Of a stretch of DNA of 64,000 bases, positions 49,503 to 56,998 are shown in pieces; the stretch's first letter is position 1; each line of letters starts with the position of its first letter. The stretch comes from Caulobacteraceae bacterium. GTDB taxonomy: Bacteria; Pseudomonadota; Alphaproteobacteria; Caulobacterales; Caulobacteraceae. Location of the stretch: positions 1 through 64,000 of the forward strand of contig JAIYCQ010000017.1 in NCBI GenBank assembly GCA_027487945.1. Reading direction: 5' to 3'. Both the position numbers and the translations under genes were made by a program. The notes under the pieces were generated by a model. It did not search any database and had not been told where the DNA came from. It saw only the letters and a program-made list of their open reading frames with translations.

Positions 49503-50476
49503 GCGTTCTGCGTAGCGTCGTGACCGGCGTCGGGGGATATCTGCCGCCCGACGTGGTTTCCAACGAGGACCTGTCGCGGGTGGTGGACACGACGGACGAC
49601 TGGATTCGCGAGCGTACCGGGATCCGTCAGCGACACCGGGCCGCCGATGACCAGGCGGTTTCGGACCTCGCCGTCGAGTCGGCCCGCCGGGCGCTCGAGG
49701 CCGCGGGGCGGACTCCCGCCGACGTCGACCTGATCATCGTCGCCACCACAACCGCCGACCTGACCTTCCCGGCCACCGCGGCGATCGTGCAGCGCAAGCT
49801 GGGGTGTCCGATCGGCATCGCCTTCGACGTTCAGGCCGTCTGCTCAGGCTTCGTCTACGCCATGAGCGTCGCCGACGGCTTCGTGGCCCGCGGCCATGCG
49901 AAATGCGCGCTGGTCATCGGCGCCGAGACCATGACCCGGCTGATGGACTGGACCGACCGCGGCACCTGCGTGCTGTTCGGCGACGGGGCCGGCGCGGTCG
50001 TCCTGGAGGCCGTGGAGGGGGAGGGCACCACCGCGGACCGGGGCCTGCTGGGGTTTGCGCTGCGCTGCGACGGGACCAAGCAGGATCTGCTCTATGTCGA
50101 CGGCGGGCCGTCCACGACCGGCACGGTCGGCAAGCTGCGTATGCAGGGCAACCAGGTGTTCAAGCATGCGGTCGTCAACATTTCCGAGGCCGTGACCGCT
50201 GCCGCCGCGGCCGCCGGCGTCGCGGTGTCCGATGTCGACTGGTTCATCCCGCACCAGGCCAACCAGCGGATTCTGGCCGGGGTCGCCAACCGCCTCGGCA
50301 TCGACGAGCACAAGGTGATCCAGACGGTGGCCGAACACGCCAACACCTCCGCGGCGTCGATCCCCCTGGCCCTGGCGCACGGCGTGGCTGACGGGCGCAT
50401 CAAGCCCGGCGACCTGCTGCTCCTGGAGGCCATGGGCGGCGGCCTGACCTGGGGGGCCTGCGTGATCCGGCTTTAG
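49499..50476 (+). CDS. fabH: 3-oxoacyl-ACP synthase III
   Basis: Starts fatty acid synthesis by condensing acetyl-CoA with malonyl-ACP. The 325-residue thiolase-fold protein has the active Cys at about residue 115 (VQAVCSGFVYA), the His in WFIPHQANQRI and the Asn in HANTSAASIPLAL, as well as TDDWIRERTGIRQRH at the N terminus. It begins with GTG inside the plsX stop. ihfA follows after 96 nt. Confidence 0.97.
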   Translation: MSVLRSVVTGVGGYLPPDVVSNEDLSRVVDTTDDWIRERTGIRQRHRAADDQAVSDLAVESARRALEAAGRTPADVDLIIVATTTADLTFPATAAIVQRKLGCPIGIAFDVQAVCSGFVYAMSVADGFVARGHAKCALVIGAETMTRLMDWTDRGTCVLFGDGAGAVVLEAVEGEGTTADRGLLGFALRCDGTKQDLLYVDGGPSTTGTVGKLRMQGNQVFKHAVVNISEAVTAAAAAAGVAVSDVDWFIPHQANQRILAGVANRLGIDEHKVIQTVAEHANTSAASIPLALAHGVADGRIKPGDLLLLEAMGGGLTWGACVIRL

Positions 50477-50572
50477 GCCGGGATTCCGCTCCTGCCGGGA
50501 ACCCTTTGACTTGACGCTGCAATCGGGCCATGCACCCTGCCTTGTGACAGGGGCGTCTTGGAGACCGGGGGC

Positions 50573-50875
50573 ATGAAGGGCGAGACCCTCACGCGGGCGG
50601 ATTTGACCGAAGCGGTGCACGAAGAGGTCGGGCTGACGCGGCAGGACTGCGGCGGGCTCGTCGAGCGCACCCTCGATCTGGTGGCCGAGGCGCTCGAGAA
50701 CGGCGAGACGGTCAAGCTGTCCGGCTTCGGCGTATTCCAGGTCCGCGCCAAGAAGGCCCGCATGGGCCGCAACCCCAAGACCGGCGAGCCGGCCGAGATC
50801 GAGCCCAGGCGGGTGATCGGTTTCCGCGCCTCGCAGGTCATGAAAGCGCGCATCGATCGCGCGCTCAGCGACTAG
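50573..50875 (+). CDS. ihfA: Integration host factor subunit alpha
   Basis: DNA-bending protein subunit, 100 residues. It has the HU/IHF fold: [19 protein letters not shown] at the N terminus, [30 protein letters not shown] with the DNA-intercalating Pro in the arm, and [14 protein letters not shown]. The ATG at 50573 fits the family start; an in-frame TTG five codons upstream is less likely. The MerR-like regulator follows after 9 nt, as in other alphaproteobacteria. Confidence 0.95.
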   Translation: MKGETLTRADLTEAVHEEVGLTRQDCGGLVERTLDLVAEALENGETVKLSGFGVFQVRAKKARMGRNPKTGEPAEIEPRRVIGFRASQVMKARIDRALSD

Positions 50876-50884
50876 GGCGCGCCC

Positions 50885-51307
50885 GTGGCGAAGGGCCCCA
50901 ACGCCTTCCGCACCATCTCCGAAGCCGCCGACGAGCTTGGCGTGCCGCAGCATGTGCTGCGCTTCTGGGAAACCAAGTTCTCCTTCATCCGGCCGATGAA
51001 GCGGGCCGGCGGGCGCCGCTTCTATCGCCCGCAGGATATCGCCGTGCTCCGCGGGGTGCGAGCGCTCCTCCACGACGAGGGACTGACCATCAAGGGCGTC
51101 CAGAAGCTCCACAAGGAGCAGGGCGTGCGGCGGTTGATCGGCGTGGGGGCCGGCGAGGCGGGGCCTCTGCCGGCGCCCGAAGCGGCGCAGGACTCGACCG
51201 GCCCATCGCAGCGGCTCGACGCCGAGGCGCGGGAGCGACTGGGTTTCGCGCTCGAGGACCTGACCAGCGTCAAGGCACGCCTCGACGCCCTGCTCAAGGG
51301 CGGCTGA
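50885..51307 (+). CDS. MerR family transcriptional regulator
   Basis: A 140-residue regulator with an N-terminal MerR helix-turn-helix ([25 protein letters not shown]...[27 protein letters not shown]), no metal-binding Cys, and a C-terminal coiled segment ([23 protein letters not shown]) that could dimerise. GTG start 9 nt after ihfA. The signal it responds to is unknown. Confidence 0.9.
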   Translation: MAKGPNAFRTISEAADELGVPQHVLRFWETKFSFIRPMKRAGGRRFYRPQDIAVLRGVRALLHDEGLTIKGVQKLHKEQGVRRLIGVGAGEAGPLPAPEAAQDSTGPSQRLDAEARERLGFALEDLTSVKARLDALLKGG

Positions 51308-51326
51308 AACTTCCGCAAATGCCCCA

Positions 51327-51355
51327 TTGCCGGGCCGGGAGGCGGCGCCTATAAG
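51327..51355 (+). promoter_or_regulatory. Promoter of tRNA-Pro
   Basis: TTGCCG at 51327 to 51332, a 17-bp spacer and TATAAG at 51350 to 51355 form a sigma-70 type promoter about 47 nt before the tRNA. No other gene starts downstream on this strand. Confidence 0.7.
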
Positions 51356-51401
51356 GGCGCTCCCCATCGACGGGCCGTTCGCGGTTCGCCGAAAACGATG
51401 T

Positions 51402-51478
<77 letters not shown>

Positions 51479-51495
51479 TCGTTTTCCACCGGCGT

Positions 51496-51687
51496 TTAGC
51501 GGTTCATCCACTTCAGCAGCGGTAGAAGCGGCAGGCCCCAGGCCGTGCCGACAACGACGTAGAAGACAAGCTGCGCGGCCCAGTGGTCGGGAAGATGGTC
51601 GGCGACCGCCAGGGCGGCGACCACGTACAGGAACAGGAACACCAGCAGGGCAAGGGTTCCGATCAGCTTCCTCAGTCGCGGGTTCAT
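51496..51687 (-). CDS. DUF2842 family small membrane protein
   Basis: A 63-residue protein with two transmembrane helices (IGTLALLVFLFLYVVAALAVA and AAQLVFYVVVGTAWGLPLLPLL) and the closing KWMNR, matching the alphaproteobacterial DUF2842 pattern. The ATG at 51687 (MNPRLRKL) is preferred over an upstream in-frame start with an unlikely hydrophilic extension. Function unknown. It is convergent with the tRNA gene. Confidence 0.85.
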   Translation of the reverse strand: MNPRLRKLIGTLALLVFLFLYVVAALAVADHLPDHWAAQLVFYVVVGTAWGLPLLPLLKWMNR

Positions 51688-51738
51688 GGCGCCTCCTGCG
51701 GCGCGATCCCGTCGCGCCGCTCCCGACATAGAGCGCGC

Positions 51739-51978
51739 CTAGCCGCGTTTGAAGAGGCCGACGATGAACAGCAGGATCACTGCGCCGAGGGTGGCGAAGA
51801 TCAGGCTGCCGAGCAGGCTGCTGACCCCGATGTTCAGTTGGGTCGCGATGAAGCCGCCGATCAGGCCGCCGACGACGCCGACGACCAGATTGGTCAGCAG
51901 GCCGTGGTTGCGGCCCATCAGCTTCTCGGCCAGCCAGCCGGCGGCGATGCCGACGAGGATTGCGACGATCCAGCCCAT
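51739..51978 (-). CDS. GlsB/YeaQ/YmgE family membrane protein
   Basis: A 79-residue transglycosylase-associated-type membrane protein. The pattern is typical: MGWIVAILVGIAAGWLAEKL, then LLTNLVVGVVGGLIGGF, and a third helix IFATLGAVILLFIVGLF. These proteins are stress-associated; their biochemical role is unclear. A related protein is encoded next upstream on the same strand (52057). Confidence 0.9.
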   Translation of the reverse strand: MGWIVAILVGIAAGWLAEKLMGRNHGLLTNLVVGVVGGLIGGFIATQLNIGVSSLLGSLIFATLGAVILLFIVGLFKRG

Positions 51979-52056
51979 GAAATTCTCCTCCAGCCCCTTG
52001 ATAGGGTCGATGGAGAACCGTTCCGGGCCGCCTGTGGTTCCATGCCGTCTACGGTC

Positions 52057-52317
52057 TCAACGTCTCGCGAACAGGGCTCCGATCGCGAGAAGGCCGGTCG
52101 CTCCGGCCAGACTGGCCAGTGAGAAAGCCGCCAGCCCCTTCATGGGAAGGCCGAGCAGGCTCGCGCCCGCGACACCCAGCAGGGCGCCCGCGAGGCCGAT
52201 CAGCAGCGCGCCGAACATCGACCGCTTGCCTCCGATCAACGCGCGCGCCAGCGCGCCGGCGACAAGTCCGGTCACGACGACAGCGAAGAGGCCCGGTCCC
52301 GACATCAGGCCCAGCAT
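52057..52317 (-). CDS. GlsB/YeaQ-like membrane protein, divergent paralogue
   Basis: An 86-residue protein with three hydrophobic helices and the family-like segment VVTGLVAGALARALIGGKRS followed by FGALLIGLAGALLGVAGASLLGL. It lies 78 nt upstream of the clearer GlsB gene on the same strand, suggesting a tandem duplication. The ATG at 52317 is tentative; a GTG eight codons upstream (52341) is the alternative. Confidence 0.72.
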   Translation of the reverse strand: MLGLMSGPGLFAVVVTGLVAGALARALIGGKRSMFGALLIGLAGALLGVAGASLLGLPMKGLAAFSLASLAGATGLLAIGALFARR

Positions 52318-52423
52318 GACAGTCCATCGCGATGACGTCACGGCTCTGGACCAGACGGCAGGTCCGGCCTAGGTACTGCTTGCCGATTTTCCGCCCCGCC
52401 CCAGGGGCCCAGCAGAGGCGGCG

Positions 52424-53455
52424 ATGACTTCGTTCCTGCGTTCCGACCGGTCCCGTCCGGTCGCGGTCTGGCTGTTCGCCGTGGCCGCACTTGTCCTGGC
52501 CATGGTTGTCGTGGGCGGAGCCACGCGTCTGACCGGCTCGGGCCTTTCGATCACCGAATGGAAGCCGGTTACCGGGGCCCTGCCGCCGATGTCCGAGCAG
52601 GCCTGGCACGACGAGTTCGCCAAGTACAAGGTCATCCCCCAGTACACCCAGCTCAATCGCGGCATGAGCCTCGACGAGTTCAAGGGCATCTACTGGTGGG
52701 AATGGGGCCACCGGCTGCTCGGCCGCCTGATCGGCCTGGCGTTCGCGCTGCCCCTCGCCGTCTTTCTGATCCGCCGGGAGATTCCGCGGCGTCTGATCTG
52801 GCGCTGCGCGGCCATGCTCGGCCTTGGCGGCCTGCAGGGCGCGATCGGCTGGTGGATGGTGTCCAGCGGTCTGGCGGACCGGGTCTCGGTGGCGCCCGAG
52901 CGGCTGGCAACGCACCTGAGCCTCGCCCTGGCGCTGTTCGTCATGCTGGTCTGGACGGCCCTGGACGCCTGGAACGGCGCGCCCCGGCAGGAGAACGCGA
53001 CGCGCTGGCGGACGGTCGGTCTGGTCTTCCTGGGCGCGGTCCTGTTCCAGAGCCTGCTCGGCGCGCTCGTGGCGGGTTCCCACGCGGGTTACATCTTCAA
53101 TGACTGGCCGTTGATGAACGGCGCGCTTGTGCCGCACGACTACGCCGGCGACACCCTCTGGGCGACCATCGCCCACAATCAGGCCTCGGTGCAGCTGCAC
53201 CATCGCATCGGCGCCTACCTGCTGTTCGCAGGCGCGATCGTCATGGCGGTCATGGCCTGGCGAGCCCGCTACCTGCCGCAGGAGGCGCGTGTCCTGGCGG
53301 TGGCGGCGCTGGGCGTGACGGTCATGCAGGCGCTGCTGGGCATCGCCACCCTGATGGCCGGGGTGCCGCTGTGGCTCGGGATCCTGCACCAGGCAGGCGC
53401 GGTCTTCCTGCTGGCGGCGGCGACCGCCTTCGCCTGGCGCGTGAGGCGGCCCTAG
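52424..53455 (+). CDS. ctaA: Heme A synthase (COX15/CtaA)
   Basis: Oxidises heme O to heme A for cytochrome c oxidase. The 343-residue protein has eight transmembrane helices and the family motifs [48 protein letters not shown], and [12 protein letters not shown] with the conserved His residues. It is the long proteobacterial/mitochondrial type. It stands alone before the rplM-rpsI operon and needs HemA/HemB-derived heme. Confidence 0.96.
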   Translation: MTSFLRSDRSRPVAVWLFAVAALVLAMVVVGGATRLTGSGLSITEWKPVTGALPPMSEQAWHDEFAKYKVIPQYTQLNRGMSLDEFKGIYWWEWGHRLLGRLIGLAFALPLAVFLIRREIPRRLIWRCAAMLGLGGLQGAIGWWMVSSGLADRVSVAPERLATHLSLALALFVMLVWTALDAWNGAPRQENATRWRTVGLVFLGAVLFQSLLGALVAGSHAGYIFNDWPLMNGALVPHDYAGDTLWATIAHNQASVQLHHRIGAYLLFAGAIVMAVMAWRARYLPQEARVLAVAALGVTVMQALLGIATLMAGVPLWLGILHQAGAVFLLAAATAFAWRVRRP

Positions 53456-53472
53456 AGCCGCCCGCCTGACTT

Positions 53473-53488
53473 CGGTATTATAATACCG
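53473..53488. promoter_or_regulatory. Perfect A/T-rich 16-bp palindrome
   Basis: CGGTATTATAATACCG is a perfect palindrome, A/T-rich in a high-GC setting, between the ctaA stop and rplM. It may be a regulator site or part of a hairpin; no known motif matches. Confidence 0.45.
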
Positions 53489-53493
53489 CTCGC

Positions 53494-53522
53494 CGCAAAC
53501 CCTTGCCGGAAAGGGGTTTGCG
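53494..53522 (+). terminator. Hairpin after ctaA
   Basis: CGCAAACCC (53494 to 53502) pairs with GGGTTTGCG (53514 to 53522), extended by TT/AA with one bulged G. There is no T-run, so termination is weaker evidence than the stem. Confidence 0.45.
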
Positions 53523-53544
53523 CCCAATTCGTGCGCATCATCTG

Positions 53545-53573
53545 TTGACAGTCCGCCAGCGGGCGGGTATTGG
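53545..53573 (+). promoter_or_regulatory. Promoter of rplM-rpsI
   Basis: A consensus TTGACA at 53545 to 53550, a 17-bp spacer and TATTGG at 53568 to 53573, about 54 nt before the rplM start. Confidence 0.7.
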
Positions 53574-53626
53574 CCCGCCCTCACGTCGGGAACCGCTCGT
53601 TTCCGCTCGAAATACGGATCTGTCCC

Positions 53627-54100
53627 ATGATGAAGACCACGGCTTCGTTGAAGCCCGCCGAGGTCGAGAAGAAGTGGATCGTGATCGACGCCGAGAACGC
53701 CGTTGTCGGCCGTCTCGCGTCCTTCATCGCGATGCGTCTTCGCGGCAAGCACCGCCCCGACTACACCCCGCACGTCGACTGCGGCGACTATGTCGTCGTG
53801 ATCAACGCCGACAAGGTGAAGTTCACGGGCCGCAAGCTCGACCAGAAGATCTACTACCGCCACACCGGTCACCCGGGCGGCGTCAAGTCGATCACCGCCG
53901 GCAAGCAACTGGCCGGCCGCTTCCCCGAGCGCGTGCTCGAGAAGGCCGTCGAGCGCATGCTGCCGAAGGAAAGCCCGCTGGCCCGCGCGCAGATGACGCA
54001 CCTGCGCATCTTCAACGGCGCCGAGCACACCCATCAGGCTCAGAGCCCTGAGCCCGTCGCGTTCGCCGAACGCAACAGCAAGAACACCCGGAGCCAATAA
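53627..54100 (+). CDS. rplM: 50S ribosomal protein L13
   Basis: Large-subunit ribosomal protein of 157 residues, normal for alphaproteobacteria. Seen are [35 protein letters not shown] in sense, [18 protein letters not shown], and [10 protein letters not shown]. Two adjacent ATG codons (53627, 53630) could start it; an upstream in-frame extension overlaps the promoter and is rejected. rpsI follows after 3 nt, the conserved L13-S9 pair. Confidence 0.98.
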   Translation: MMKTTASLKPAEVEKKWIVIDAENAVVGRLASFIAMRLRGKHRPDYTPHVDCGDYVVVINADKVKFTGRKLDQKIYYRHTGHPGGVKSITAGKQLAGRFPERVLEKAVERMLPKESPLARAQMTHLRIFNGAEHTHQAQSPEPVAFAERNSKNTRSQ

Positions 54101-54103
54101 GTC

Positions 54104-54574
54104 ATGGCCGAAGCCCAAGGTTTCGAGGCCCTGCAAGGCCTCTCGTCGAACCCCAACGTCGCGCCGGCCGAACGCAAGGTCGACGCCCAGGGTCGCTCCT
54201 ACGCGACCGGCAAGCGCAAGAACGCGGTCGCCCGCGTCTGGATCAAGCCGGGCAAGGGCTCCATCACGATCAATGGTCGTGACCAGGAGATCTACTTCGC
54301 CCGTCCCGTTCTGCGCATGATGATCGCCCAGCCCTTCCAGGTCACCGACCGGGTCGGCCAGTTCGACGTCATCGTCTCGGTCCAGGGCTCGGGCCTGTCG
54401 GGCCAGGCCGGCGCCGTGCGTCACGGCATCTCCAAGGCCCTGACCTACTTCGAACCGACCCTGCGTCCGGTCCTCAAGCCGCACGGCTTCCTGACCCGCG
54501 ACAGCCGCGTGGTCGAGCGCAAGAAGTACGGCAAGGCCAAGGCCCGCCGCAGCTTCCAGTTCTCGAAGCGCTAG
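54104..54574 (+). CDS. rpsI: 30S ribosomal protein S9
   Basis: Small-subunit ribosomal protein of 156 residues. The family segments [38 protein letters not shown] and the basic C-terminal end [17 protein letters not shown], which reaches the P-site tRNA, are present. It has an N-terminal extension of about 25 residues, normal in this class. A clear terminator follows. Confidence 0.98.
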   Translation: MAEAQGFEALQGLSSNPNVAPAERKVDAQGRSYATGKRKNAVARVWIKPGKGSITINGRDQEIYFARPVLRMMIAQPFQVTDRVGQFDVIVSVQGSGLSGQAGAVRHGISKALTYFEPTLRPVLKPHGFLTRDSRVVERKKYGKAKARRSFQFSKR

Positions 54575-54596
54575 TCGTTCGCGAACCTGTTTTGCG

Positions 54597-54633
54597 AAAG
54601 GGCGCTTCGGGCAACCGAGGCGCCCTTTTTCTT
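54597..54633 (+). terminator. Rho-independent terminator of rplM-rpsI
   Basis: AAAGGGCGCTTCGG (54597 to 54610) pairs with CCGAGGCGCCCTTT via a GCAA loop, with one G-U pair, and runs into TTTTTCTTT. Confidence 0.88.
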
Positions 54634-54644
54634 TGGGGATTGGG

Positions 54645-54929
54645 ATGGATTCGAGCATTGAGTGGCCTGCCGAATGGGCCCCTGTCAGCCACCGGGCGGC
54701 AGCCTCCTTGCTAGCGGCTTGGGAAGCCCAGGCCGCGCAATGGCCCGACATCCACGTCACCGAAATCCTTCGGCGAAGCGAAGCCGCCGACGATGTGTTG
54801 CTGCTTTTGGCCACCGGAAAGGTCGCAGAAGTCCATCTAGCTTGGCATGGCGACGCCGGGCCGAGTTTTCCTGAGTTGCACGTCTTTGAGTCCGTGTCCG
54901 ACTGGCTCGCGAAGCGTGAGGTTTGGTGA
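54645..54929 (+). CDS. Hypothetical protein between rpsI and argC
   Basis: A 94-residue acidic, Trp-rich protein ([20 protein letters not shown] at the start, DWLAKREVW at the end) that I do not recognise. It starts 12 nt after the terminator of the ribosomal operon, with GGGGATTGGG as a plausible ribosome site. Its base composition is less GC-extreme than its neighbours. Its end carries a 10-bp tandem duplication before argC. It may be a recent or lineage-specific gene. Confidence 0.6.
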   Translation: MDSSIEWPAEWAPVSHRAAASLLAAWEAQAAQWPDIHVTEILRRSEAADDVLLLLATGKVAEVHLAWHGDAGPSFPELHVFESVSDWLAKREVW

Positions 54930-54940
54930 GGTTTGAGACC

Positions 54941-55888
54941 ATGACCGCGAAAGTCTTCATCGACGGCGAAGCCGGCACCACGGGGCTGCAGATCCGCGAG
55001 CGGCTGGCCGGGCGCAAGGACATCGAGCTGCTGTCCATCGCCCACGAGAAGCGCAAGGACGCCGTCGCGCGGGCCGAGCTGCTGAACGCCGCCGATGTCT
55101 CGATCCTCTGCCTGCCGGACGATGCGGCCATCGAGGCGGTGGCCATGGTCACCAACCCGTCGGCCAGGATCATCGACGCCTCGACCGCCCACCGCACCGC
55201 CGAGGGCTGGACCTACGGCTTCCCGGAGATGAGCAAGGATCAGCGGGCGACCGTGGCGGCATCGACGCGGGTGTCCAACCCCGGCTGCTACCCGACCGGC
55301 GCCATCGCCCTGGTCCGGCCGCTGGTCGCCGCCGGCCTGATGCCCCAGGACTGGCCGATCAGCATCAACGCCGTCAGCGGCTACTCGGGCGGCGGCAATC
55401 CGATGATCGCCGAGTTCGAAGACGTCGAGAGCCCGACCTGGACGCCGGTCGCCTACCGCATCTACGCCATGGGGCTGGAGCACAAGCACGTCGGCGAGAT
55501 GCAGGTCCACGGGGGGCTGCTGACCCGGCCGCTGTTCGCGCCGGCCGTCGGCCGCTATCGCCAGGGGATGATCGTCGAGGTTCCGCTGCACCTGTCGCTG
55601 ATTGGGAGCGCTCCGTCGCTGAAGGACATCCATGCCGCGCTGGCCGAGGCCTACCATGGCGAGGCTTTCGTCGAGGTGGCGTCGCTGGACGAGGCGGCGG
55701 CGCTGAAGACGCTCGATCCGGAAGGTCTCAACGGCACCAACCGCATGAAGCTGTTCGTGTTCGGTTCTGACTCGACCCGTCAGGCGCGGCTGGTGGCGCT
55801 GCTCGACAACCTCGGCAAGGGCGCGTCCGGCGCGGCGGTGCAGAACATGAACCTGATGCTCGGCCTGCCCGAGGCCGCCGGCCTGTGA
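54941..55888 (+). CDS. argC: N-acetyl-gamma-glutamyl-phosphate reductase (short type)
   Basis: Third step of arginine synthesis, reducing N-acetylglutamyl phosphate. The 315-residue protein starts [23 protein letters not shown] and has the catalytic Cys116 in SNPGCYPTG and [10 protein letters not shown]. The length and the [10 protein letters not shown] start mark the short type 2 enzyme. The ATG at 54941 is chosen over an in-frame GTG 18 nt upstream. Its last 4 nt overlap the next gene. Confidence 0.95.
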   Translation: MTAKVFIDGEAGTTGLQIRERLAGRKDIELLSIAHEKRKDAVARAELLNAADVSILCLPDDAAIEAVAMVTNPSARIIDASTAHRTAEGWTYGFPEMSKDQRATVAASTRVSNPGCYPTGAIALVRPLVAAGLMPQDWPISINAVSGYSGGGNPMIAEFEDVESPTWTPVAYRIYAMGLEHKHVGEMQVHGGLLTRPLFAPAVGRYRQGMIVEVPLHLSLIGSAPSLKDIHAALAEAYHGEAFVEVASLDEAAALKTLDPEGLNGTNRMKLFVFGSDSTRQARLVALLDNLGKGASGAAVQNMNLMLGLPEAAGL

Positions 55889-56328
55889 CGCTGCGGCGGG
55901 CGTCCCCCGCCGACACGGCTGCCCTGCGGGCGCTGATGGCGACCAGCAACGGCTACGGGCGACCGGCTGCCCGGGCGATGATCGTCGCCTTTGCGGAGAC
56001 CTGGAGCGTGCCGGCAGGCTCGCACGAGGTCTGGCTGGCGGAGGAGGGCGGCGCCGTGGTCGGCTTCTACGCCCTGATCCCGCACGGCGACGACCTGGAG
56101 CTCGACCTGTTTTTCACCGCCAATGAAGCCCAGGGGACCGGCGTCGGCCGCCGGCTGTTCGAGGCCATGGCGGCGCGGGCGAGGGCGCTGGGCGCGGACT
56201 GCGTGGTGATCAGCTCCAACCCGGAGGCGGCCGGCTTCTACCGCCGGATGGGCGCGGTCGATGTCGGCGTGACGCCGCCTGGCGAGGGGATCGGCTGGGC
56301 GCGGCCGAAGCTGAAGCTCGTACTCTAG
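55885..56328 (+). CDS. GNAT family N-acetyltransferase
   Basis: A 147-residue acetyltransferase; substrate unknown. The acetyl-CoA loop is in the segment [22 protein letters not shown], with Q-x-x-G-x-G/A, and the C-terminal block is [15 protein letters not shown]. The start is GTG overlapping argC by 4 nt, so it is coupled to arginine synthesis; an N-acetylglutamate-related role cannot be claimed from sequence alone. Confidence 0.88.
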   Translation: MTLRRASPADTAALRALMATSNGYGRPAARAMIVAFAETWSVPAGSHEVWLAEEGGAVVGFYALIPHGDDLELDLFFTANEAQGTGVGRRLFEAMAARARALGADCVVISSNPEAAGFYRRMGAVDVGVTPPGEGIGWARPKLKLVL

Positions 56329-56329
56329 T

Positions 56330-56482
56330 CTCCCTCCCCCTTGTGGGGAGGGTGGCTCGGCGAGCGCAGCGAGACGAGACGGGTGGGGCAAGCAGCGATC
56401 CCCAGCTGGCGCTGAATGCGACCATCCCTTGCCCCACCCTGGCCGCTTCGCGGCCTGTCCCTCCCCATAAAGGGGAGGGAGG
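56330..56482. repeat. Composite palindromic intergenic repeat
   Basis: The 157-bp gap between two acetyltransferase genes is almost all one element. The outer arms CTCCCTCCCCCTTGTGGGGAG and its near-complement (56461 to 56482) each also fold as a local hairpin; inside, GGGTGGGGCAAG (56381 to 56392) has a perfect complement at 56428 to 56439. Elements of this wording are dispersed in Caulobacterales genomes, to my knowledge; copy number cannot be checked here. Confidence 0.75.
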
Positions 56483-56485
56483 AGG

Positions 56486-56998
56486 CTAAATCGCCTTCCA
56501 GAACACCACGGTCGCTTCTGAGCCGCCGCCGCTCTTCAGCGCGAAGTCGGGAATCCTGCCGGCCTCTGTCCAGCCGAGCCTCCGGTAGAGGCCGTCGGCG
56601 ACACCGCCCTCGACGGTGTCCAGCACCAGCAGGCGGCGGCCCAGGTCCCGGGCGGCCTGTTCGGCGACGGCCATCAGCTGCTTCGCCAGCCCGCGCCCGC
56701 GCGCACGAGGATGCACCATCAGCTTGGCGACCTCGGCCCGGTGCGCGCCGTTGGGCTTGCCGACCGGGTGCAGCTGGATCGTGCCGACCGGACCGTCGTC
56801 GTCCAAGATCGCCCACAGCAGGATGTCGCCGGCAGCTACGGCTTCCGCCGCGCCGCGCCAGTAGGCCTCCGCCTCGCCGGCCGGCATCGGGTGGAGAAAG
56901 CCGATCGAGGCGCCGTCGGCGACGCATGCCTCCAGCAGCGCCGTCCATCCGGGCAGCGCGGCGCGCAGGGCGTCGGCGGCGGTCGGCGCAGGCGTCAG
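56486..56998 (-). CDS. GNAT family N-acetyltransferase, apparent CTG start
   Basis: A 170-residue acetyltransferase with VAKLMVHPRARGRGLAKQLM as acetyl-CoA site and LYRRLGWTEAGRIPDFAL near the end; substrate unknown. No ATG, GTG or TTG lies at the domain edge. The only nearby in-frame candidate that gives normal length is a CTG overlapping the phaC stop as CTGA, the same 4-nt overlap seen elsewhere as ATGA/GTGA. A far-upstream ATG inside phaC (57160) is the alternative but would add 54 non-family residues. Confidence 0.8.
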   Translation of the reverse strand: MTPAPTAADALRAALPGWTALLEACVADGASIGFLHPMPAGEAEAYWRGAAEAVAAGDILLWAILDDDGPVGTIQLHPVGKPNGAHRAEVAKLMVHPRARGRGLAKQLMAVAEQAARDLGRRLLVLDTVEGGVADGLYRRLGWTEAGRIPDFALKSGGGSEATVVFWKAI

